Part shown: in pieces, positions 1 to 10,441 of the stretch
How the letters are laid out: each line of letters opens with the position of its first letter
Position numbering within the stretch: the stretch's first letter is position 1
NCBI GenBank assembly: GCA_963693365.1
Contig: CAVNZM010000001.1
Span: 9,858,001 to 9,922,000, forward strand
Length of the DNA: 64,000 bases
Origin: Amoebidium appalachense
Lineage: Eukaryota > Ichthyosporea
Direction of reading: 5' to 3'
Translations under genes and position numbers: made by a program
Notes under the pieces: generated by a model
The model's database searches: none
Told to the model about the DNA's origin: nothing
What the model saw: the letters and a program-made list of their open reading frames with translations, nothing else

Positions 1-1415
1 ATCGGTGCAGGCAAATGGTTGCAGTAGCCAGTTGGAGGAATCGGTGCAGGCAGGGGTTCTCGGTTTTCTTGTGCAGGCAGACACGGTTGGGGGGCGGGGG
101 CCGGTGGGCACTCAGAAGTAGTTGGCGCGGCGGGGTGGGGCAGGGGCTGGCGGGAAAGTGAAGCAATCGTGTAAGTAGTCTGCTGGCATGTTTCTGTGCG
201 TGTGGTAACACATGCTGGGGGAACAAAGTTGGGGGCAGGCACACGATCGACTTGGCATGCTATTTCTGACCAGCCTAGAGATGCATTCCCGATCATGAGT
301 GTACGAAAGTCAAGCAGAGCAGTGTGGATGCCAGCGGCTAACAGAGTGCCCCAATAGTCAGTGCCAATAATGAGGGGGAGGGGGCTTTCTCGAGCAATGT
401 AAATGCGCATTTTGCGTGTGATATGGCCAACAGTGAGTGTTGTGTGCACATAGCCCAAGAAATCCACAGACGTGCTGTTGACAGCTTGTGCGCGCTCATT
501 AGGGCAAGGGTACAGGGGGAGTTTGCGTTTGTGCGTTTGTTCATGTGCATTGCTCAGTGCTTCGTACACAGACTGGTCAGCGAGTGTGATGTACGAACCG
601 CTATCTGCACATGCAGTGTAGGGCAAACTATGTACTTTCACAGGCAGATGAAGGGCTTGCACAACTTCGTGTGAGGGGGGGCGTTCGCGTGTGGTGGCAA
701 CAACACGACGGAAACCAAGGGGGTAGTGTGGCTTGGGGGTGGGGTCGGTGGTGGGAGGGGGCAGGACAGTGGGAGGGGCAGAAGCATTGCGTGGGGCAGG
801 AGCAGAGTGGGGACGTTTTCGGGGTGGGGTGGTTGGGCGTGGGTGTTTAGCAATCCATCTGCCATTTCGGTATCTGTCTTCGGCATCCAGAGAGGGGGAA
901 TAGATGACAGGGGGTGGGGGATTGGTAGCGTGCTTGTGTGTGGAGGGGTGGTTGGTATCCATAGTCCCAGTAAGTGCACCACGAAAGCTCAAGCCTATAC
1001 GCAGTGTGTGTACAGCATCAATGCGCCGGTCATTTAAGTTTGGGTCTGTGGGGAGGGGGTGGGGAAACTCACGGTAGGCGCGTCCAGCGGCACGGGGGGC
1101 ATCACCACGGCCATCGCGAGGGTTTCCACGACCGTCACGTGAGCGGATCATGTCAATCGCGCGCAGGCAGTCGGCAACGGCAGCGTCCGGGCCACGCATG
1201 AATGTGTCCAGGTGGACGTGAACATAATCATTTTTCATCTTGCGATCCTCCGTCTCAGCCATCTCCCTCATGAAGGGGCAGCCATAGAAGGAGAGGGAGT
1301 GGGGGCGGTTGGCAATGGTGCCGTCGTTGTTGAGCCAGCGGCCAGTACAGTCTCGAGCGCCAAACGGGCAGTTGGAGCCGTCACGCGGAGGGGGGGTAGG
1401 CGGGGGCGTTGGGGC
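1..1415 (-). CDS. pro: Nucleocapsid-like/aspartic protease part of pol, cut by the window edge
   Basis: The minus frame whose codons begin at 608, 605, 602 and so on has no stop from 1415 to base 1, and is -1 relative to the gag ORF. Its start carries a Cys-containing stretch (CPFGARDC, then a later Cys) that may be a nucleocapsid-type metal-binding segment. A Pro-rich linker follows. The retropepsin-like core then shows ADSGSYITL, with the catalytic Asp-Ser-Gly at 597-605. About 75 residues on comes PLIIGTDYWG, matching the conserved LLG-x-D strand of retroviral-type proteases. The reading continues off the left edge, where RT and RNase H would be expected. There is no in-frame stop, so the copy may be young. 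Expression would need a -1 shift from gag; a run of seven C's on the coding strand lies in the overlap. Confidence 0.7.
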
Positions 1416-2893
1416 TCAGCCGCAAAATAATCACGGCGGCCGTTGTCGTCGTTGCGTTGGGGCTCTTCAGCGAAATGCACACGGCGGTCGTTGGGTCGCA
1501 TGGGGCCACCAGCAGGGGGGCGCATATCGCTGGGCTCGGGGGCAGGGGCGGAGGCGGGGGCGCGCTGAACCGGAGCAATGGTGCGGCCACCCTGCCCAGC
1601 CGGGGCGTACATGGGGGCGGCCTGGCACACATCTGTGCAGCGGTTGAGGAACGCAATCTTGTCGCGGATGGTCAGCGGCACATTGGGGTGGCGTTCACGG
1701 TGCGCGACCTCAAAATCGTTGAGCTTGCTCAGCGCAGTCGGGCAGTTGCGCCGAATCTCACCCAGCAGGTAGCCGTAGGCCTCGTGTGGGTCAACACCTT
1801 GCTTCTGCCCGTACGTGGTGTGCCAGCGCTCGATCTCCTTGTTCAGCGCACGGCCGGCCTCGAGTTGGAACTCGGTGAACGAATTCATGTCGTGGGGGCG
1901 GAGGTGCACGTTTTCGCAGCGCAGCAGTGCCTCGGCGAACGACATGTTTTGGTCTGCCATAACCTCGTTAAGCGCACGCTCGTAGATCTGGTGTTGCAGC
2001 GCCGTTAGCGTGGACACCCAGTCGTTGTCCGTCAGCAGGTGGGAGTCGGGGATTGCCCGGGCGAGCATCTTCACCCACCGCTTGAAAGCTTCGAAGTCAA
2101 TGCGGTCGGCGGTTAGTACCGGCCGATAGCGAGCCACATGGTCACTCAGCGCCCGTCTGACCTCAAACTTGGCCGCATCCTCCAGCGCTATGTGTGGAAA
2201 CGCGTTACGAATGGCAGGGCGGGGAGCTCGAGCACCACCGGCGGGGGCAAGCGGGCCCATGTGCGCGGGCAGAGGCTGCTGGCCAGCAGGGGGTGCAAGG
2301 CCGGGAGGGGGAGCCATGCCGAGAGCCGGCGCAAGGTTGGGGGGCGCTTGGACATTTATAGGCGCCTGCGTGGGGGGGGGCATGTGGTGTAAGGCTCTGG
2401 CTTGTATACGGTTATCTATAGTGGCAAAATATGTGGTGGCATCTATCCAGTGGGGTTCAGGTATGTGTTCTACAGAAAGGGCACGTCTCCAAGTATTTTG
2501 CTGAGTCAGCCTAGTGGTGCGTCTAGTTACAGTGTTCAGTCTCCATGCATTATCTACCTGGTCAAAAGCAGGGTCCCATACAGCATCATCATCTTGGTTG
2601 GGGGAGCCAGGGTAAATGGGGGTGCCAGGGTCCTGTACCTGGCCACCGTGGTTGCGGGCTTGCTCTTGGGCGCGGGCGTGCTCTTGGGCCATGCGATCAG
2701 CTTGCTCTAGGGCGATGCGTGCTCGCTCTTGCTCCGCGTTGGCAGCGTCAAGCTCAGCGCGTGCGCGCTCTTCAGCGTCGCGTTGGGCAGCCTGTATGCG
2801 TTCTTGCTCAGCTGCAGCGCGTTGAGCCTCATCTTGGTTCTGGGCGTCAGCCAGAGGGCGCAGGGCTGCTTCAAGATCGATTTGGTTGGCCAT
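1268..2893 (-). CDS. gag: Gag-like polyprotein of an LTR retroelement
   Basis: This encodes about 541 residues from an ATG at 2893; reading further upstream needs a non-ATG start. An N-terminal stretch of about 80 residues is rich in Ala, Gln, Glu and Arg and probably forms a coiled coil. A Pro-rich segment follows, then a helical capsid-like region, and a basic Pro-rich tail. The gag call rests on this architecture and on the aspartic protease that follows in the -1 frame; no single capsid motif is decisive. The ORF stops at 1268 while the protease frame is already open from 1415, so the two overlap by about 148 bases, as expected for ribosomal frameshifting. The 5' LTR should lie to the right, beyond 2.9 kb, but I could not delimit it. 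Whether the element is gypsy-like or of another order is undecided because RT and integrase lie outside the window. Confidence 0.7.
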   Translation of the reverse strand: MANQIDLEAALRPLADAQNQDEAQRAAAEQERIQAAQRDAEERARAELDAANAEQERARIALEQADRMAQEHARAQEQARNHGGQVQDPGTPIYPGSPNQDDDAVWDPAFDQVDNAWRLNTVTRRTTRLTQQNTWRRALSVEHIPEPHWIDATTYFATIDNRIQARALHHMPPPTQAPINVQAPPNLAPALGMAPPPGLAPPAGQQPLPAHMGPLAPAGGARAPRPAIRNAFPHIALEDAAKFEVRRALSDHVARYRPVLTADRIDFEAFKRWVKMLARAIPDSHLLTDNDWVSTLTALQHQIYERALNEVMADQNMSFAEALLRCENVHLRPHDMNSFTEFQLEAGRALNKEIERWHTTYGQKQGVDPHEAYGYLLGEIRRNCPTALSKLNDFEVAHRERHPNVPLTIRDKIAFLNRCTDVCQAAPMYAPAGQGGRTIAPVQRAPASAPAPEPSDMRPPAGGPMRPNDRRVHFAEEPQRNDDNGRRDYFAAEPQRPRLPPLRVTAPTARLALETVLAAGSTTTAPLPTAPTPSPSMAAPS

Positions 2894-5043
2894 GGTGCAA
2901 AATCTGTGTGTGGAACAACAGTAAACCATCAGCACAAGTCTGAGTCAAAACACCAGGGAATTATTCAAAGTATAGCAAAGTATATGGTAGGTGAGGGTGG
3001 GGATGTGGTAGAGCGGTATAAGACTTGTGCGTGGGTAAGGCTTGAAAGAGGTTCGAAAGACTTAGCGTGCGGAGCGAATCGGAGTTTAAGGGGGCCGGGG
3101 ATTTGGGCGGGAAAATCTGATCTAGGGGGATCGATGATGTCACCAGTGATGACGTAAGCAATAGGCAGCTGAATAGCAGGGTGATACTGTTATAATACAG
3201 CCTAGTAAATAAATAAATCAGCCAAAACGAAGGAAATTAATAGCTCAGAGTGGTGAGGAAACCAGTGTTTGCATACAGCGTGAAAAAACAATAAATTTGG
3301 GTGGTTGTATATGTAAGATCGGCTGCCGGGAGCTAAAAGTAAGTGCATCGGACTGATCTCAGATGTGGCTCGCGGCAATCGATTTTGATTGGATGAGTGA
3401 CGTTACGAATCTAAAAAAATTTGATTGGCTAAATGGATGGAAACCAATTCGGGTCGGGTCAACGTGGCGTGGGAGCGCGTGTGTGTCGGAAGAGAGAAAA
3501 ACGACAGAAAATAGAGGTTTCTGAACGGTAAAATAACGATGCAAAAACGAAAATGAACTGGTGGCACTACTGCGCGTGTCGTGACACTGTGTGTTTGCGT
3601 GCGCTGGAAGTCCCATACATACACAATGCAGAAATTGGCCCGGCACAATGGGTGGTGGAGTGGTTGTGGGTGTGCAGCAAGTTTGCGGCAGTGTGGCTTT
3701 ACAGTAAAGACAGCAAGACGAGTGGGCGTGTGGTTTGGAAAAATGGTACAGCAACAGCAGTATAACAGTGTGTGTGAGGTGCTTAAACAGCGAGGGTATA
3801 GTGTGTCTATAACTGGACCAGGTAATGATAGAGCAAAAAAATGGTAGCACAGGTCTCAGCGGTATAGTAACAGCGGTATAGCAGTGAGCGCGTGTTTCAG
3901 CGCATACAGCGGGCTTGGGGTTTGCGTCTAACACAGCGAAAACAGTGGGCCTTGTGCTCTCGACCAAAACAGCAACATGAACAGCTTGGACGGCTTTGGT
4001 GTGGTATTATATTGGGCTCCATCCAGTGAGCCAAACAAAAACGACGGCAAGAGAAAACGGCAACCAATGGGAAGGCAAAATGCTAAAAGGATGGTAACAT
4101 GGGGCCAAAAAATGAAACCAAGAAAAAAAAACTAGCAAAACGGCAAGAAACAAGAAAAGGCGGGTAGAAAACGTGAGTCGGTGTAGTGCTAGTAAAGAGG
4201 AGGAGGAACCAAGTACCCTAAGACAGTAAGTGGAAGCGTGCTACCTAAAGGGCACTCAGAAGCGCAAAGGATCTTAACCTTCTCTGCTGCCATGTATGAG
4301 CGTGCTACTAGACACGCATGTAAGTGGGCAAGACAGGCAAAGGGGGACACGGACCTGTGCGTATGTGGCAGTCGCCTGTATTGCACACTTAGTAGCGCGA
4401 AGTAGACGTCAGACAAGACAGGGAGAGAAGGCCTAGGAATGAGGACGTGTGGCGGACTATATAGGCTAGATGGGGGGTCTATCAGGATGAGGGGGGCTCT
4501 AGTGTGCGGGGTATCTCCCGTATATCTCGCTCATACACTACAGCTGCACCAGCCTAAATGCATGGAATACCGAAGGATGATCAATGGGTGCGAATAGGGC
4601 CAATCAGATCTCGTGAACCATTTACATTATGTGACCAGTCACGCCTGACAGCGTTTGGAAGGCACCAACTGTATTTAGGCCCTAAATACGCATACCACGA
4701 TATATTTTGTAAATACAGTAGATCGTATTTAGGGCCTAAATACGAATACGATTATTGGGGTGCTGCCAAACAGGCCCTTACACTCTCGCGACCGCGTGCA
4801 TGCTTTCTCTCGCGGCGGCTCTACGGTCCCGAGAGTCCAGTGTTCGCTGTGTGTGTGTAAGGAAAAATACGAGTCACCTCAGTAGGTGACAGGCTGAAAG
4901 GAATCGAATTCCTGAAGAGCCGCACGCTGTTGCCGTGGAGGGGCACACAAGAGTAACGGGAGGCCATATTCGAACTGGGGTTTACGCTGTATACTCGAGG
5001 CAAAGAGAAACCAGTCTCAGGTATGGGGGGGTTTTTGCTCGGA
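2894..5043. other. No gene recognised; probable LTR/leader of the left-edge element
   Basis: No convincing coding exon was seen. The part next to gag should hold the 5' leader and LTR of the left-edge retroelement, but no second LTR copy is in the window for comparison. Around 3.7-3.9 kb, short motifs of the type AGCGGTATAG recur. Confidence 0.4.
4645..4780. mobile_element. Possible small MITE with twin palindromes
   Basis: Two 19-bp palindromes, GTATTTAGGCCCTAAATAC at 4671-4689 and GTATTTAGGGCCTAAATAC at 4725-4743, sit 35 bp apart. The right end reads GCCAAACAGGCCC, the same terminal motif that closes the PIF/Harbinger-like element at 14.28 kb. The left end is only loosely matched and no target duplication was found, so the call is tentative. 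Confidence 0.35.
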
Positions 5044-5048
5044 ATATC

Positions 5049-5973
5049 TGTTGTAATACGTAGTATTTACATATGGTAAGATCTTCTCAGTTTGTGTTAT
5101 GTTTCAGTTCATATGCTTAGTGTAAATGCCACACTCCTATTATGTAAAGTGTAGCATCGATCTCCGATATGCTTGTATACTTGTAATCGTGTTGTATCGG
5201 CTTTAATCGTGTATTGTAATATCGATTAGAATATTTATATGTGTGTACACGGATCCACCCACTCAGGGAGAGACGTGTACATGTTCGTGTGTACATAAAT
5301 ATCTCTGGTTATAGTTATGCTATTACTATCTTGTTTGTTGATCTGTGCTCTCTTTTCCTTCCTCTTTCTCCTTCCTTATTTTCTTTTCTTTCTCTCCTTG
5401 TCTTCATGTGTATAATCGTATTTCTTTTCTACTAATATATGTTAGGTAGATTTGTGTTACTTAATACGTGTTCATTGGACGGTAACACACTTAGGCTACA
5501 CTTAGAATAGCATGTGTGTTTAGACTTCATTAATTCACTTTAGTTTTCATGTGTTGCCGGGCTTTAACCAATCATCAAGGTTAAGTGTGATATGTCTGAG
5601 TCTTTGCAGTATGTCATAGGTTAGAACTTCCTTGATGATGACACGAGTTGATCCTAACTAGTGTCTGTGTCCTATCGTGTACGCCTCCGCGTACCGGATC
5701 TCTCTGAAAGCAATTGGTTCTTAGTGATTGGTTTCTATTAGAGATGGATCTGATTTCCGACTGGTCGGAAATCATGTATGGATTGGACTTAGAGGAATTT
5801 CAGGTATTTATTCGAAGATCAGAATAAATTCAGTTCAGTCGTGTCTAAACATTGATGTCTGTTGTGTACACTGCTCCGATCGTTCCGTGTTTTGTTGTTG
5901 TGTGTGTCTGTGGTGTTTTCACACTGCACCACTGTGTCTCTGCTTACATCCTAAATACTTATAACATTTAACA
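5049..5973 (+). repeat. 5' LTR of copia element A
   Basis: It begins TGTTGTAATACG and ends ACATTTAACA, with the usual TG...CA termini. The same sequence recurs at 10865-11789 and, with small differences, at 27096-28020. Promoter and polyadenylation signals are expected here; I did not assign them individually. Confidence 0.93.
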
Positions 5974-6003
5974 GGTTATGGGCCCAGCACGCTTCCACTG
6001 CGC
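5974..6003 (+). promoter_or_regulatory. Primer-binding site complementary to the 5' half of initiator tRNA-Met
   Basis: Immediately after the LTR terminal CA the sequence starts GGTTATGGGCCCAGCACGC. This is the complement of the anticodon-loop region of eukaryotic initiator tRNA-Met. By my recall of the conserved tRNA, the match runs about 30 nt into the D-arm with one mismatch. Drosophila copia is primed by such a cleaved 5' half-tRNA. Most LTR elements instead pair with a tRNA 3' end. Confidence 0.85.
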
Positions 6004-6033
6004 ACATCTAGAACTCGCGCTCGTTTTTCAATC

Positions 6034-8928
6034 ATGGATCCAAACAAAACTGGCGTAAACAAAATCACCATGTGGAAAGGTGAAGGGAAGACTGGTCCCG
6101 ATAGCAAAACTACCTATTTTCAATGGGAAATCATTTTTCTCGGCATGATGACCGGCACTAAAGGTGTCCGACTCGTGGATGTTGTCCTTGCTGACAACTA
6201 CGTCCCCCCTACCACCGTCGCGGTTGACGGTGAACCCCCCTTCTATGGCTACGGCACTACCGCGGAACTCAAAGAGGCCCGCAATTGCCTCCTGCTCCAT
6301 ATGATACAGAACATCGACCCTTCCGTCCTCACCACCGTTGCCCAGTACCGTATTGGCATGGACCCTGAACGGGCCATGTGGAAATTCCGTCAACACTATC
6401 TCCAAGGCAAACCCGATCAGATCCGCATCCTTCACCGTCAGTGGGATGCCTGTGCCCTTCAGCCCGGTGAATCATTCACCACCTACCTGAGCCGTCTGCA
6501 GACCATCGTGAACCAGCTCCAGTCTCTCCAAGATGAGTCCATTCACTTCACTCGTCTAGCTGAGAAGTTCTTCAATGAACTCACCACCAGAGACGACCTC
6601 ACCCCTGAGTTCAATCGTCTTATCGAAGACTATCACTTCGGTGATAAGCTATTCCCCGACTTCGAGTCCCTCCATAACCACGTCAAGGGCATCGAGTTAC
6701 GTCAAGACCTCAAGATGCAACTCCGGAACAACCGTGCCCACCGTGCCTCCAAGTCCAGCATGGCATTAAATGCCAGTGCTCCCCCCCGTGATCTTCCTCG
6801 CCGTGACTTACGCACCCGACTTGACCGTACCTCTGGCACGGACCTCCGAACTCGTCTCTCCCGTCAGCACACCCGATCCCGTTCCCCCCACCGGCCTGCC
6901 TTCCGGTCCACGTCTCGTTCCCCCAGTCGTTCCCGTTTCTCGGGTTCCCGTCGTTCTGATTCCCCGGCTCGTTCTAACACCCCGTCCGTGAAAGAATGCT
7001 CCTACTGCCACGAGCCTGATCACACGATCATCGATTGCCCTGAGCCGAAATGCCGTATGTCCAGACACAACCGTTCCCGTCAAGGCAGTGAGAAATCTGT
7101 CTCCTTTGCTTTCTCGGCATACAATGCTAGCTCCGTCCCCGTGTCCTCCGACCCTGCCTGGGATTCCGGGTGCAACATGACTGTTTGCCCCACCCGTGAG
7201 TTCTTCCATGACCTCACTCCCCTTCCGACACCGACTCCCGTTGCTGCCTTCAATGGCACCCCCGTCTTGGCCACTCACACCGGCCATATCGTCATCAACA
7301 CCACCACCGACCATGGCACTACCACCCTAACCATTGAAGCCTACTACACCCCGTCTGGCCAAGCCTTCCTCATTTCAACATCCCAAGCTGCTGCCGAATA
7401 CATCAAGGGTGATTTGAACGATGCCTCCACTCCGTCATTCCTCTTCGACCGACTCACCGGCCGTCATCTCGTCAACCTCCGTCTACACAACGGTCTGTAT
7501 TACTTCAAGGACTACACCATTCAACCACCCACTCGTCCTGTGGCTCTGGCTGCCACTACCAGTGTTAACCCATCCATCTGGCACCATCGTCTGGGGCACC
7601 GAGCTATGACCAGCATCAAGGACATGGTGAAACACGACCTTGTTATTGGTCTCCCCTCCTCTGTCCTCGCCTGTGATGTTCCTGATTGTCATGGCTGCAT
7701 TATGGGTAAGACCACCAAGGCTCCGTTCAGGGGTGACCGTCCTCACTCCCACATCCCCGGTCATGAATGGCATTGGGATTTTTTTGAGCCTACCACAACA
7801 TCGTACGGAGGTTCCAAGGTTGCTCTCGTCACTGTCTGCCGTGCCTCTGGCCTCGTCAAGATCTACCCGATGGCCGACCGTACCACCACCCTGGATATTC
7901 TCACAGCTCACACCAACCTCGTTGCCACCCATGCCCCCTCCAAAGTTGGTGTTTACCACTTCGACTCCGGCTCTGAGTTCACCTCCAAGGATACCCGTGC
8001 TTTTTGCCTCTCCCAGGGCATCAAGGCCAGCTATGCTCCGGTGGACTGCCCTCAACTGAACGGCTATGTTGAACGACGTATGCGGTTCCTCCAAGAGATT
8101 GTCCGTTGCCTCCTCCATCAAGTCCAAGATCAGTCTCTGTCTCCCAAACTGTGGGCTGAGGCCCTCCAACATGCCGCCTACATCATCAACGTCACCCCGT
8201 CCACGACTGCCAATGGTCGTACACCATTCGAGGTTTTCTACGGTGTCAAGCCCGACATCTCCGAGCTCAAAGTGTTCGGTTGCCCTGCCTACACTCACGT
8301 GCCAGCCTCTAAACGGAACAAGCTGGCCCCCACCGTCAAACTCGGCATGTATATCGGCTATGATCTTCAATCAAACTGCCACCGGATCTTCAATGCCACC
8401 ACCCATCGTGTCGGCCTCTTCCGTGATGTGATTTTCGACGAATCAGCTTATCTCCCGTCCGACATTCCATCAACCCTTCCGACCCCCGACACCACTGCTA
8501 CCTCGACCACCCCACCCCCCACAGTTGACACTGAAGATGATGTTTGTCTGGTGTACTCTGGCCCCCCTCCTGCCATCGTCGTTCCCCCGACACCCCCCCC
8601 CCACCGGCCCCCCTGCCCCCGTGCCCGTCCAGCCTGCCGACCCTCATCCTGGCCCTGGCAACGTCACACCCATCCGACCCGGCTCCCCCGACAACTTCCA
8701 CTCGGCCCCGTCCAGCCCGGAGGTTGCCCCCCCTGCACTTCCGAACTTCCAAGTTCCCCCCCCACCGTCTCCACCTACCCCGGTTCCTGCACCCCGTCGT
8801 TCTGCCCGTCTCCAGGGCAAGGTTGGACTTCAAGCCACCACCACCCTGCCAGTCCCCCCCGGTCCCCCCATCAACATCGACCAACTACCCAAACTTGTCC
8901 GTCAACTCTGTTCCGGACCCAATGGTGA
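6034..8928 (+). CDS. gag-pol: Copia element A: Gag, protease and integrase
   Basis: The ORF starts at MDPNKTG, 31 bases after the primer site. The N-terminal 250 residues are Gag. A Ser/Arg-rich stretch leads to a CCHC zinc knuckle (CSYCHEPDHTIIDC, pattern C-x2-C-x4-H-x4-C). The aspartic protease active site is WDSG (7162-7170). The GAG-pre-integrase zinc finger follows (WHHRLGH ... CHGC). The integrase core shows its three acidic residues in WDFF, HFDSGSEF and YVERRM. Beyond the Pro-rich linker at about 8590 the reading is out of frame: the last 110 or so residues are Pro/Ser/His-rich and do not match the family-B protein. The true continuation is the RT ORF in the +1 frame. The cause appears to be a C10 run at 8593-8602, whereas a length divisible by three would keep the frame. 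Confidence 0.9.
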   Translation: MDPNKTGVNKITMWKGEGKTGPDSKTTYFQWEIIFLGMMTGTKGVRLVDVVLADNYVPPTTVAVDGEPPFYGYGTTAELKEARNCLLLHMIQNIDPSVLTTVAQYRIGMDPERAMWKFRQHYLQGKPDQIRILHRQWDACALQPGESFTTYLSRLQTIVNQLQSLQDESIHFTRLAEKFFNELTTRDDLTPEFNRLIEDYHFGDKLFPDFESLHNHVKGIELRQDLKMQLRNNRAHRASKSSMALNASAPPRDLPRRDLRTRLDRTSGTDLRTRLSRQHTRSRSPHRPAFRSTSRSPSRSRFSGSRRSDSPARSNTPSVKECSYCHEPDHTIIDCPEPKCRMSRHNRSRQGSEKSVSFAFSAYNASSVPVSSDPAWDSGCNMTVCPTREFFHDLTPLPTPTPVAAFNGTPVLATHTGHIVINTTTDHGTTTLTIEAYYTPSGQAFLISTSQAAAEYIKGDLNDASTPSFLFDRLTGRHLVNLRLHNGLYYFKDYTIQPPTRPVALAATTSVNPSIWHHRLGHRAMTSIKDMVKHDLVIGLPSSVLACDVPDCHGCIMGKTTKAPFRGDRPHSHIPGHEWHWDFFEPTTTSYGGSKVALVTVCRASGLVKIYPMADRTTTLDILTAHTNLVATHAPSKVGVYHFDSGSEFTSKDTRAFCLSQGIKASYAPVDCPQLNGYVERRMRFLQEIVRCLLHQVQDQSLSPKLWAEALQHAAYIINVTPSTTANGRTPFEVFYGVKPDISELKVFGCPAYTHVPASKRNKLAPTVKLGMYIGYDLQSNCHRIFNATTHRVGLFRDVIFDESAYLPSDIPSTLPTPDTTATSTTPPPTVDTEDDVCLVYSGPPPAIVVPPTPPPHRPPCPRARPACRPSSWPWQRHTHPTRLPRQLPLGPVQPGGCPPCTSELPSSPPTVSTYPGSCTPSFCPSPGQGWTSSHHHPASPPRSPHQHRPTTQTCPSTLFRTQW

Positions 8929-10441
8929 TCAGGTCAAGTCAGCCCTGACTGCTGAGTATCAAGCCTTCGTCGACAAAGACATCTTTGAACTTGTTGACCC
9001 TCCCCCTGGTGCTAACATCGTCGGCTTCAAGTGGATTGTCTCCGAGAAAACTCTCAACTCGGCTGGTGACACCAAGATCAAGGCACGTGGTGTTGCTCAA
9101 GGCTTCAGTCAGCAATACGGTGTTGACTATGAGTTGATTGAGAGCCCTGTCATCCGTCCGGCTGCTCTCCGTGCCATCCTAGCTCTGGCCGTTGTTGAAG
9201 GTCATGACATACATCAACTCGACGTGTCTACGGCCTTTCTCAACAGCCCACTCCCCGAGACCATCTACATGAAACAACCCCCGGGATTCATCACCATGGC
9301 CACACTTGGCAAGGTCTGGAGACTCAAGAAAGCCCTGTACGGCCTCAAGCAAGCCTCCAAGGCTTGGTACGACTTCCTCGACGGCATTCTTCTTGCCCAT
9401 GGCCTGACCCGTACTAAGACCGACCCGTGCATCTACCTCCGGTTCTTCCCCAACAACGATGTGGTACGGGCTGGTAACTACGTCGATGACTCCACCATCA
9501 CCAACACCCGGGGTTCTACTGCTGCCAGTGACCTGGCTGCCCACATCAGCAAGATGGCCAGCTGTCGTATGAGTCCATTTGACCGTATGCTCGGTGTTGA
9601 TTTTAATCACTCTGATCCCCATCACCTCCACATGCACCAGAGGTCTTACATCATGGATATCATCCACGACTTCAACCTCACCGATGCCAAGTCCAAGTCT
9701 ACCCCCATCCCTGCAGGCACCACCGTCTCCCTGGCTGATTGCCCCCCCCAACCGTTCACCGTGCCCTACCGTGAGTTACTCGGCCGTCTCCTCTGGGTGG
9801 CACGGTGCACACGTCCCGACATTGCCTATGCCATCGGCTTCCTTGGTCGGTTCAGCACCAACCCCGGCAAGACTCACTGGGACCTTCTCCGTCGTGTGGC
9901 CCGGTACCTGCTCGGCACCATTGACCTTGGCATTGACTACAAGTACTCGGCCACCCAGTCCCCCATACTCGAATGCTACACGGATGCTGACTTTGCTGGT
10001 TGTGCCGACAGCAAGAAGTCTACCACCGGCTACATTATCGTGTTTGCTGGTATGCCCGTCATCTGGTACTCCAAGCTCCAGCCCATCACGGCCACCAGCA
10101 CCACTGAAGCTGAGCTGATTGCTCTCAATGCTGGCACCCAAGAAGTTGCTTGGGTCCGTGACCTCTTCAAGGAACTCGGCTGTCCCATGCTTGCTCCGAC
10201 TCCGGTGTACTGTGACAACCAGTCGACCATTGCCATCGTCAACTCCACCGGCATCAAGCACCGTACCAAACACATTGCCGTCCGGTATCACAACACCAAG
10301 GACTACATTGCCAGTGGGGACGTGGTTGTCCACTACGTTGAGTCAGCCCACAACTTAGCTGACATACTCACCAAACCCCTCCCCGGCCCGAGTCATGTCC
10401 ACCATCGTGCTCGACTTTGTTTACCGGATATTGTGGATTGA
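8525..10441 (+). CDS. pol: Copia element A: reverse transcriptase and RNase H
   Basis: The meaningful part begins near 8603, after the C10 run, in the +1 frame relative to gag-integrase. It opens with a Pro-rich linker and then the copia RT domain: FKWIV, QLDVSTAFLNSPL, YMKQPPGF, LKKALYGLKQA and the catalytic YVDD box (GNYVDDS). RNase H follows with CYTDADFAGC, STTEAEL, YCDNQST and KHRTKHI, ending in NLADILTKPLPG, which is typical of copia polyproteins. No in-frame stop interrupts it. With one C fewer in the upstream run, both ORFs would be one polyprotein, as in copy B. Confidence 0.9.
   Translation: MTLKMMFVWCTLAPLLPSSFPRHPPPTGPPAPVPVQPADPHPGPGNVTPIRPGSPDNFHSAPSSPEVAPPALPNFQVPPPPSPPTPVPAPRRSARLQGKVGLQATTTLPVPPGPPINIDQLPKLVRQLCSGPNGDQVKSALTAEYQAFVDKDIFELVDPPPGANIVGFKWIVSEKTLNSAGDTKIKARGVAQGFSQQYGVDYELIESPVIRPAALRAILALAVVEGHDIHQLDVSTAFLNSPLPETIYMKQPPGFITMATLGKVWRLKKALYGLKQASKAWYDFLDGILLAHGLTRTKTDPCIYLRFFPNNDVVRAGNYVDDSTITNTRGSTAASDLAAHISKMASCRMSPFDRMLGVDFNHSDPHHLHMHQRSYIMDIIHDFNLTDAKSKSTPIPAGTTVSLADCPPQPFTVPYRELLGRLLWVARCTRPDIAYAIGFLGRFSTNPGKTHWDLLRRVARYLLGTIDLGIDYKYSATQSPILECYTDADFAGCADSKKSTTGYIIVFAGMPVIWYSKLQPITATSTTEAELIALNAGTQEVAWVRDLFKELGCPMLAPTPVYCDNQSTIAIVNSTGIKHRTKHIAVRYHNTKDYIASGDVVVHYVESAHNLADILTKPLPGPSHVHHRARLCLPDIVD
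8593..8602 (+). other. C10 run at the integrase-RT frame break
   Basis: Ten C's follow a Thr codon in the Pro-rich linker. Frame continuity into the RT ORF would need a multiple of three. The equivalent runs in copies B and C have 11 and 13 bases, where 11 is the in-frame length because of the different neighbouring codons. Confidence 0.8.

Noticed and set aside
4880-4990. tRNA-like T-arm (AATTCGATTCC) on the minus strand
   Set aside because: No A box at a suitable distance and no cloverleaf could be drawn.
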